From the NCBI GenBank assembly GCA_018814465.1, contig JAHIZR010000240.1, forward strand, positions 1 to 9,531: a stretch of 9,531 bases of DNA. Reading direction: 5' to 3'. This DNA is from a bacterium (lineage in GTDB: Bacteria; Electryoneota; RPQS01). The notes under the pieces were generated by a model. The model did not search any database and was not told the DNA's origin. It saw only the letters and a list, made by a program, of their open reading frames with translations. The translations under genes were made by a program, and so were the position numbers. Below are positions 1 to 5,437 of this stretch, in pieces. Within the stretch, counting starts at the first letter, position 1; each line of letters starts with the position of its first letter.

Positions 1-427
1 CGAGCAGCGACACATCTTTAAGCAGGGCGGAGCCCCCTTGATTTAATATAATCTTCTTGACCGGACAGCCGAAGTTCAGATCGAGTCCGTCGGGATTCAA
101 TCCCGCCAGCACTCGTGCCGCATCTGCCGCTTGCTCGGGATCGGTGGCAAAGAACTGCACGAAATACGGCCTCTCTTCAGGCTCGAATTTAGCCATGTGC
201 AGTGTCTTTTCGCCATTCCGGCGAGCGCCTTCACCGGACAGCATCTCTGAAAAAACCATCGCCGCGCCATACCTGCGCGAGATCCGCCGCATCGCCGTGT
301 CCGTATAGCCCGCCAGAGGAGCCAGAATCGCAGGCGAAGAGAGCGTCAACGGACCGAGTCGGGTTGTCAGATTTCGTACCGCCGGATTGGATTCAAGCGC
401 AGCGGAATTTGAGATGGCGGACGGCAT
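1..427 (-). CDS. tRNA-dihydrouridine synthase, Dus family (N-terminal part, cut by window start)
   Basis: Flavin-dependent tRNA-dihydrouridine synthases use FMN and NAD(P)H to reduce specific uridines in the D-loop of tRNA in the cytoplasm. Translating the minus strand from the ATG at 427-425 gives 142 residues before the window ends. Seen: the FMN-barrel opening APLAGYTD at residues 36-43, SEM near residue 60, and GLDLNFGCPVKKI at about 114-126, where Cys121 sits at the family's catalytic cysteine position, followed by a GSALL segment. Families are usually about 320-350 residues, so more than half lies outside the window. The start is supported by the TAATG overlap with the upstream methyltransferase stop, which implies translational coupling. 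The first 20 or so residues are a non-conserved extension, so a later start is possible. The DusA, DusB or DusC subtype cannot be settled from this fragment. Confidence 0.93.
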   Translation of the reverse strand, partial: MPSAISNSAALESNPAVRNLTTRLGPLTLSSPAILAPLAGYTDTAMRRISRRYGAAMVFSEMLSGEGARRNGEKTLHMAKFEPEERPYFVQFFATDPEQAADAARVLAGLNPDGLDLNFGCPVKKIILNQGGSALLKDVSLL

Positions 428-1215
428 TATTTGGGCTTATCCGCGGAAAGAATCAGCTCCATCGAAAACCACTGCAGTTCGGAAGGGGGGAGGAACCAGG
501 TTCCGTAAAATTCGACATTTGTGAAGCCGATATCCGTGAGCAGCTTTCGCAACTCCGGAACCGAATAGCAGCGAATTCCATCCGCTTCAGGATTTTCACC
601 CTCCAGCACCACGGTTCCGTCGGGACAAACTAGTTGCCAGGGACCGCCCAGACGACAGGAAATCGGATCGAAGTCGCCCCGATGCAGCAAGAATCCATCC
701 TCTAATTCCATCCATTCCGGACCAAGATGGGCGGAAATCGTATAGGGATGTTGTCCGGTCAGCAGAATCTTGCCGCCCGCTTTCGTCGCGTCCCAGATGT
801 TGTGAAGCGTCTGTTCGTTCTCTTCATCCGTGCCGAATCCGAAGCTCATTCCCAGCACGGTAACCCGGTCATAGGGTTCGTCGACCGTGAAATCCCGCAT
901 ATCACCGGCCGCGAATGTCGTTTTCAAGCCTCGGTCGCTTGCTTGATCCTGCGCGTACTTGACCAGAGTCGGGCTGAGATCTATGCCGTGAGCTTCGATT
1001 CCCCGCTCGGCAAAAAGGTTCGCCTGCATCCCTGCTCCGCAGCCGAGATCCAGCAGTGTCATCCCCGGTTCCATCTGGAGAACATGAAAACAGACGTCCA
1101 CGACCTGCTCACATTTTATGATCGCCGCATCGTCGTTGGCCAGAAGTTTTATCCGCCAGAACTCTGCCCAGAATTCTTCCCAGGTTTTTTCGGTATAGCT
1201 GAAAGTGTTCGACAT
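427..1215 (-). CDS. Class I SAM-dependent methyltransferase
   Basis: Predicted cytoplasmic methyltransferase of 262 residues using S-adenosylmethionine; the substrate is unknown. Seen: motif I LLDLGCGAG at residues 54-62, the acidic end of strand 2 in GIDLS with Asp79 (expected to hold the ribose hydroxyls), and a GDMRDF motif near residue 105 for the adenine region. A post-motif segment AGGKILLTG and a C-terminal LRKLLTDIGFTNVEFYG typical of small-molecule methyltransferases follow. The N-terminal WEEFWAEFW stretch is aromatic-rich and may form a substrate lid. The gene precedes a dihydrouridine synthase with a one-base overlap, so the two are co-transcribed. That neighbour makes an RNA-related role conceivable, but the fold is also typical of ubiquinone/tellurite-type enzymes. 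No good Shine-Dalgarno lies before the ATG; a promoter candidate lies about 60 bp upstream. Confidence 0.9.
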   Translation of the reverse strand: MSNTFSYTEKTWEEFWAEFWRIKLLANDDAAIIKCEQVVDVCFHVLQMEPGMTLLDLGCGAGMQANLFAERGIEAHGIDLSPTLVKYAQDQASDRGLKTTFAAGDMRDFTVDEPYDRVTVLGMSFGFGTDEENEQTLHNIWDATKAGGKILLTGQHPYTISAHLGPEWMELEDGFLLHRGDFDPISCRLGGPWQLVCPDGTVVLEGENPEADGIRCYSVPELRKLLTDIGFTNVEFYGTWFLPPSELQWFSMELILSADKPK

Positions 1216-1275
1216 TTCGAGTTTCTATTATGTTTGTGGAGGTGGGATTAATGGAATGGTCTGCGAAACTCAAAA

Positions 1276-1304
1276 AATATAATGGATTCCCGCTCCAAAA
1301 GCAA
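1276..1304 (-). promoter_or_regulatory. Candidate promoter of the methyltransferase-Dus operon
   Basis: On the minus strand TTGCTT (1304-1299) is followed after 17 bp by TATATT (1281-1276), placing a start of transcription near 1269 and leaving a leader of about 54 nt. The -35 matches the sigma-70 consensus only in its TTG. The spacing and the TATNTT form of the -10 match the other promoter candidates in this window. Confidence 0.4.
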
Positions 1305-1448
1305 GCTGGATTCACCTTCATGAGGAAATCTATATTTCTATTTATTAGTGGTTTACTATAATTCCACCCCGCTGTACCTCATCTATCCATCCGATTCGTA
1401 ATATGACTGAAGCCTAATTAGAAGTTTCTGTCAATCTGCTGAACTCTC

Positions 1449-1487
1449 TTGACTTTTTATGGACGTTGGTTTATTTTATACAAGTTG
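1449..1487 (+). promoter_or_regulatory. Promoter of the RRM protein gene (extended TATNTTATACAA type)
   Basis: TTGACT (1449-1454), a 17-bp spacer and TATTTT (1472-1477) make a good housekeeping-type promoter. The bases through 1487 read TATTTTATACAAGTTG, which matches the site before the beta-helix operon (4303-4318) at 14 of 16 positions with identical -35 and spacing. Transcription should start near 1484, giving the RRM gene an unusually long leader. Confidence 0.6.
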
Positions 1488-1748
1488 GCAGGGTTCGATA
1501 TGGCTTGTTCCATGTTGCGACCTTACTAGCCTTCGATTTGACTCAGGAGCCTGATCTCATTGCCGCTTCGTTTCGCCGTTTCCGCCCCCGACGAAATCCC
1601 CAGCAGTATCGAGCACAGCTTCAGAGATGAGGAGAGGATACCCCCTCTCGGTTCCCTAAGGGTAGGTGGATGAGTTTCTGAAATCGCAAGATCAAGCAGG
1701 ACAAATCCGTCAGTAATAGAAATCGGGGCGAACACGGAGCAATCTTGA

Positions 1749-2015
1749 ATGAGTAAGAAACTCTACGTCGGCAATCTCCCTTTTACCTCGACCGAAGAGG
1801 AGATCAAGGAACTCTTCGCCGCTCACGGTGAAGTCATTTCAGTAGCACTCGTCAACGACCGCGAAACCGGACGCCCGCGCGGCTTCGGCTTCGTTGAAAT
1901 GGACGATGACGCCGCCGGCGCGGCTATTGCAGCGCTTGATGGTAAAGAATTCGGTGGACGTTCGCTGCGCGTTAATGAAGCTCGCGAACGTGAACGCAGG
2001 CCCCGTTCCGAATAA
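1749..2015 (+). CDS. Small RRM-type RNA-binding protein
   Basis: An 88-residue protein consisting of one RNA recognition motif, like the small bacterial RRM proteins known from cyanobacteria and many other phyla, some of which are cold-responsive. Seen: RNP2 LYVGNL at residues 5-10 and RNP1 RGFGFVEM at 44-51, with the aromatic residues Tyr6, Phe46 and Phe48 that stack on RNA bases. A short charged tail rich in Arg and Glu follows. It probably binds single-stranded RNA in the cytoplasm, as a chaperone or post-transcriptional regulator. The start is supported by GGAG at 1736-1739, nine bases before the ATG. It is a single-gene unit with its own promoter and a strong terminator directly after the stop. 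No second RRM and no glycine-rich tail are present. Confidence 0.95.
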   Translation: MSKKLYVGNLPFTSTEEEIKELFAAHGEVISVALVNDRETGRPRGFGFVEMDDDAAGAAIAALDGKEFGGRSLRVNEARERERRPRSE

Positions 2016-2033
2016 TTCCGCCTGAATGAGAAT

Positions 2034-2064
2034 AAAGCCCGTATCGACAAATACGGGCTTTTTT
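2034..2064 (+). terminator. Rho-independent terminator after the RRM gene
   Basis: An 11-bp perfect stem (AAAGCCCGTAT at 2034-2044 with ATACGGGCTTT at 2051-2061) and a 6-nt loop run into a T-tract ending at 2064. It lies 19 bp after the RRM stop codon. Read from the other strand the stem is followed by TTTATT, so it may also serve the convergent four-receiver gene, whose stop is at 2089. Confidence 0.92.
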
Positions 2065-2088
2065 ACTCTTACTCTGTTTCGAGATACT

Positions 2089-3900
2089 TTATTGGTTCAG
2101 CAATGTGGCTTTTGCCGCCAACTGCTCGATTTGCTTTCGAATATCATTAACTTGCTTCTGACACGATTGACTGTCGCCCTGGTCTGCGGTTTCCTCAAGT
2201 TTTATGCCCGCATCGTGCAGTTCCGCGCTTGAAATCAGTCCCGCAGTGCCGGCTAAATTGTGACCCAACCGCTTCGCCTGCTCAAGATACACGGCATCCT
2301 GCGGAAGCGGCAGCATGTCAAGCTCATTCAGAAACTGACTCGAAAACTCAGACAAGTCCACAGACGGAGGAACCGCTGACAGCATCTCCTGAAGCTGCTC
2401 TGCCAGTTCCGCGATACTGAAGGGCTTTGCCACCACGCTATCCACACCCAACTCCGTCATTTCCTGCTTCAAGGATTCATCCAACCGCTCTGCTAATCCA
2501 AGAATCTTCATTGTCTCATTTTGCTTTGATGAACGAATTTTCTTGATCAGGGCTTTTCCATCCAGGCTCTTGAATCCCATATCAATGACCAAAACGGGGG
2601 GGCGACCCTTGATCTCCGCCTGAACTTGAGTGCTGTCTGCTGCCAAATGATATGACAAGTCAGCGGAATGGAGGGCTTGCTCAACGGCCTGGATCGTCGA
2701 GTCGTCTTCTGATGCGAATAATATACTGTAATCGCACTGACAGTGATCCAGGACGCCAGTCTGGAAATTAAAGCTCCGTATGAAGCTGAGCAACTCCTCA
2801 CCTATGATCGGCTTGCGAAATATCTTCAAAGCCCCCATCTTCTTCAGGACTCTGAGTTTCGTCTGATCTCTTTCAGCCGTACTGACCGCAAAAGGTATTT
2901 TGAGCGATTTCGCTTCAAGAAGTTCGAGCAGCTCCACGCCGTTCATGCCCGGCAGATTCAGATCCAGAAGTATCAAATCCGGCTTCTTCTTTACGATTAG
3001 TTCATAGGCTTGTGGACCGTTGCGGGCGACGATTGTCTGAAACGTCGTCTTCGCAAAAATTCTCGCCAGCATGTTTGCGGTAATCGAGAAATCCTCCACG
3101 ATGAGAATCGTTTTCGAACCGCTACCGCTCTTTGCTTCATGTGCTGCTTTCAGCTTCTCGATAATATCCTCAACCGATGCTTTCAGTCGGTTCATATTAA
3201 CCGGCTTGACGAGAATATCCGTCACGTGGAGCGAGGATAATTCCCACAAAGTATTTTGATCAACCGTGAGAATCTCAAGGATAATCGGTGTGGAATCGGA
3301 GATCACTGCTTTAATCTTTCGCAGGGCTTCGCCAATCTTGGATGGCTCCACATCCAGTTCGACGATTATGCCGGCAATCTTGACTGAAGAAAGCAACTGC
3401 TCCGCTGTTTCCATCGTGTCGGCGGTAAGCGTCTTGCACCCAAGACTTGTAAGGAGCTTCTCCAGTACTTTCTGATGAACCCCGTTTTTTGTTATAACCA
3501 TAAAGGTCGGCTGTTCGAGTTCAGGCAAATCCGATGAACCCTCAAACTCGTCAATCAGATGCTTAAGCTCAGCCTTTTTTATCGGCTTCGATAAAGAAGT
3601 CCAGACATTAAAATCCTTTATCTGGGGAGCCAACTCTTCGGTTGAAGTCGCACTCACCGTAATCACACGAGTCGCATCGAGATCAGAGTTTTCCCGAAGC
3701 TTTTTCAGAACCTCGACTCCCTCCATGTCCGGATAGAGCATATCCAGTAAAATGACATCCGGCTGCTCTTGATTCGCGCGCGAAATCGCTTCCGCGCCTG
3801 TATAAGCACTGACCGTGCTGTGGCCCCAGGACTTGATCATCTTGACAAGCCAGCCGTGAGAGATCTTTTCGTCTTCACAAACGAGAATTTTCAGTGCCAT
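2089..3900 (-). CDS. Four-receiver response regulator with C-terminal Hpt domain
   Basis: A 603-residue cytoplasmic signalling protein with no visible DNA-binding, kinase or enzymatic output. Receiver 1 (about 3-120) has the full set: E9/D10, phosphoacceptor D53 in LLDMLYPDM, and K105. Receiver 2 (about 132-252) looks degenerate: no N-terminal acidic pair, E181 aligned with the phosphoacceptor in place of Asp, K232 kept. Receiver 3 (about 262-378) is canonical, with E269/D270, D313 in LLDLNLPGMNG and K363. Receiver 4 (about 390-508) has acidic residues around 398-400, D440 and K492. The tail contains GHNLAGTAG, matching the H-x-L-K-G-T/S-x-G core of histidine phosphotransfer domains, with His547 as the likely phosphorylated residue. 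The pieces of a phosphorelay are thus in one chain, but a separate histidine kinase must supply phosphate. The gene stands alone and converges on the RRM gene. The ATG has only a weak ribosome-binding site. Confidence 0.93.
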   Translation of the reverse strand: MALKILVCEDEKISHGWLVKMIKSWGHSTVSAYTGAEAISRANQEQPDVILLDMLYPDMEGVEVLKKLRENSDLDATRVITVSATSTEELAPQIKDFNVWTSLSKPIKKAELKHLIDEFEGSSDLPELEQPTFMVITKNGVHQKVLEKLLTSLGCKTLTADTMETAEQLLSSVKIAGIIVELDVEPSKIGEALRKIKAVISDSTPIILEILTVDQNTLWELSSLHVTDILVKPVNMNRLKASVEDIIEKLKAAHEAKSGSGSKTILIVEDFSITANMLARIFAKTTFQTIVARNGPQAYELIVKKKPDLILLDLNLPGMNGVELLELLEAKSLKIPFAVSTAERDQTKLRVLKKMGALKIFRKPIIGEELLSFIRSFNFQTGVLDHCQCDYSILFASEDDSTIQAVEQALHSADLSYHLAADSTQVQAEIKGRPPVLVIDMGFKSLDGKALIKKIRSSKQNETMKILGLAERLDESLKQEMTELGVDSVVAKPFSIAELAEQLQEMLSAVPPSVDLSEFSSQFLNELDMLPLPQDAVYLEQAKRLGHNLAGTAGLISSAELHDAGIKLEETADQGDSQSCQKQVNDIRKQIEQLAAKATLLNQ

Positions 3901-3954
3901 GCCGTGTTTGCTGCTTTGGGTTGATAATCGAAAACATCATGAGCGCAGTCATGC

Positions 3955-3982
3955 ATTATATGACGCGCAACTTCCTTGCCAG
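3955..3982 (-). promoter_or_regulatory. Candidate promoter of the four-receiver gene
   Basis: On the minus strand TATAAT (3960-3955) is a perfect -10 box. CTGGCA (3982-3977), 16 bp upstream, is a partial -35. Transcription would start near 3948, about 48 nt before the ATG. The weak -35 lies inside an inverted repeat, which suggests regulated rather than constitutive use. Confidence 0.4.
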
Positions 3983-3987
3983 TTGCG
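3966..3987. repeat. Inverted repeat CGCAACT-N8-AGTTGCG
   Basis: A perfect 7-bp inverted repeat (3966-3972 and 3981-3987) around an 8-bp centre, covering the -35 region of the four-receiver gene. It is the size and position of a dimeric repressor or activator site. It has no T-tract, so it is not a terminator. Confidence 0.45.
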
Positions 3988-4279
3988 TTTCAAGTGTTTC
4001 CCCTGACTAATACGCGCTTATAGCCGCTCATATCGCCGCTTAGCCCGGACAGCAGAAGCATGCCTGCACCCGGCACTTTTGAATCCAGCGTGGCAGCCTT
4101 TCCCTGCTTAAGTTATGCAATTGATAAAAGGACTCTGGAGGTCATATTCAAATCCTCAAGCATCTTGAATCGCTTTCCGGTGCAGCTTAAATCATGGATG
4201 CGTGCGAAACCTCAGATTCTCGTTGTTTTGAGTACTATCGACCCGCTTGATATTTATTGTTCATCCTCAATCAATACGG

Positions 4280-4318
4280 TTGACTTATCTTTATGCAACC
4301 CCTATCTTATACAAATTG
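4280..4318 (+). promoter_or_regulatory. Promoter of the beta-helix / 79-residue-repeat operon
   Basis: TTGACT (4280-4285), a 17-bp spacer and TATCTT (4303-4308), continuing as TATCTTATACAAATTG to 4318. This is almost the same extended promoter as at 1449-1487. Transcription would start near 4315, giving a leader of about 47 nt. Confidence 0.6.
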
Positions 4319-4361
4319 AACGTAATTATTGAAACGATCCTCGAAAAAAGGAGAATAACGA

Positions 4362-5435
4362 ATGTTCCGGACGTCTTTAGTGACGATACTGCTCTCAGCC
4401 ACCGCGATGCTTTTCGGTATTTCAGCGAATGCTGGGATTGTGACAGTTTCATCTTTCGGTGCCGCCGGAGATTATGTAACTATTGCCCAAGCCTTAGGCG
4501 CTGCTTTGGACGGCGATACGATCCTTGTCGGCCCCGGTGATTACAATGAGAATATCAGTGTTTCTCATGAAGTCACGATTCTGGGAGCGGGCTTCGATCA
4601 GACTTCCACCCAAAGCTTTACGTTCTATCAAGGAGCCACAGGTTCCACCCTCGAAGGATTTCATTGCGAAACCGGCGGGAATGCCATCAATTTAAAGGCT
4701 GCCTCTGATTCAATCAGCATCCGCCGTTGCCGGCTTGTCTCCACCTATATGGCCTGGGATATTCTGGCTCGCGAGGGCGGCTCGACGGGAATGCATCTTG
4801 CCGTTGAAGACTGCATTTTCATTAATACGACATCGACCGCTGACGCAATGGCGCTCTATAATGATTCCTGTATGGTGCGCAATTGCCTGTTCGCGCATGT
4901 CAATCCGAGTTCGTCTTCCGGCAAAGCTTTCAACGGCTACATCCACGATCTGAGTGTGATCAACTGCACGTTTTTGAGCTACTATTCGCTGTTCGGCATT
5001 ACCGGCAACAATTCACTGCTGTTTCTGAACAATATCGTTTATGACTGGACGACGTCTCCGAATTGGGGAAGCTATCCCATCGGAGCCGTCTTTGACTATA
5101 ATGCTTCTTCCGGCGATATTCCGCCGGGCACGAACGGACTGCTGCTCACGTCGAATCCGTTTGTGGACTATGATGAGAGCGGAATATACATTCGTGATGT
5201 ATCCGATCTTCATCTTGCTCCGGGATCCGACTGCATTGATGCGGGACACCCCAGTTTGCTCGATTTGGATGACTCCCGCTCCGATATGGGTTGCTATGGC
5301 GGCACTCATCCTTTGATTGATACCGGAGCTCCGGCCTATCCGTTCACTATTCAACTTGACATTGATCCTTCGGTCATTCCGGTCGGAGATCAATTGAATG
5401 TCGAGACGACCGGACGCATTGGACCGAGGTACTAA
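4362..5435 (+). CDS. Secreted right-handed parallel beta-helix protein
   Basis: A 357-residue exported protein with no enzymatic function that I can name. A signal peptide covers residues 1-24, with probable cleavage after SANA. Residues about 34-80 (GDYVTIAQALGAALDGDTILVGPGDYNENI) are the standard entry of pectate-lyase-like beta-helix proteins. Then come irregular coils with N/C-rich turns such as SIRRCRLV, VEDCIFIN, VRNCLFAHV and VINCTFLSYYS, to about residue 240. The segment LHLAPGSDCIDAGHP followed by DMGCYGG, near residues 284-313, is the recurrent end signature of such proteins in environmental bacteria. The last 40 residues resemble the first strands of an Ig-like domain, but the chain stops at once. 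AAGGAG at 4348-4353 sets the start. Such helices usually bind or cleave polysaccharide, but no catalytic residue set is identifiable. The next gene begins two bases after the stop. Confidence 0.88.
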   Translation: MFRTSLVTILLSATAMLFGISANAGIVTVSSFGAAGDYVTIAQALGAALDGDTILVGPGDYNENISVSHEVTILGAGFDQTSTQSFTFYQGATGSTLEGFHCETGGNAINLKAASDSISIRRCRLVSTYMAWDILAREGGSTGMHLAVEDCIFINTTSTADAMALYNDSCMVRNCLFAHVNPSSSSGKAFNGYIHDLSVINCTFLSYYSLFGITGNNSLLFLNNIVYDWTTSPNWGSYPIGAVFDYNASSGDIPPGTNGLLLTSNPFVDYDESGIYIRDVSDLHLAPGSDCIDAGHPSLLDLDDSRSDMGCYGGTHPLIDTGAPAYPFTIQLDIDPSVIPVGDQLNVETTGRIGPRY

Positions 5436-5437
5436 GC

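Larger units (their letters stand above)
1216..1748. other. 533-bp intergenic region between divergent genes
   Basis: It separates the minus-strand methyltransferase operon from the plus-strand RRM gene. It contains a promoter candidate in each direction and a stretch of about 265 bp (1484-1748) that would be the leader of the RRM mRNA. Within that stretch is a short hairpin, GAGAGG at 1632-1637 pairing with CCTCTC at 1644-1649. I see no convincing protein gene, no tRNA and no internal rho-independent terminator. The open frame on the minus strand at 1526-1735 has no recognisable motif. Confidence 0.6.
3901..4361. other. 461-bp divergent intergenic region
   Basis: It lies between the minus-strand four-receiver gene and the plus-strand beta-helix operon. 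It holds the inverted repeat and promoter candidate of the former (3955-3987) and the promoter and ribosome-binding site of the latter (4280-4353). The open frame at 4060-4332 has no recognisable domain, no clear ribosome-binding site and contains the operon promoter, so I do not call it a gene. Between 3988 and 4279 I see nothing else. Confidence 0.6.

Noticed and set aside
1109..1321. 70-residue minus-strand open frame over the methyltransferase start
   Set aside because: It is another reading frame of the methyltransferase N-terminus and covers the promoter candidate.
1485..1515. GGTTCGA resembling a tRNA T-loop
   Set aside because: The flanking five bases do not pair and no cloverleaf can be drawn around it.
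1500..1529. Nine-codon frame (MACSMLRPY) soon after the predicted RRM transcript start, and a ten-codon frame (MRRGYPLSVP) further on
   Set aside because: Short frames of this length are expected by chance. Neither has a Shine-Dalgarno, nor a repeated regulatory codon or arrest motif.
1526..1735. Minus-strand 69-residue open frame in the RRM leader region
   Set aside because: No recognisable motif, it lies in the apparent leader of a plus-strand gene, and there is no supporting ribosome-binding site.
4060..4332. 90-residue plus-strand open frame before the beta-helix gene
   Set aside because: No domain or signal, no clear ribosome-binding site, and it contains the promoter of the following operon.
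4247..4540. 97-residue plus-strand open frame overlapping the beta-helix start
   Set aside because: It is out of frame with the well-supported signal-peptide start at 4362, and its sequence is low-complexity and Arg/Cys-rich.
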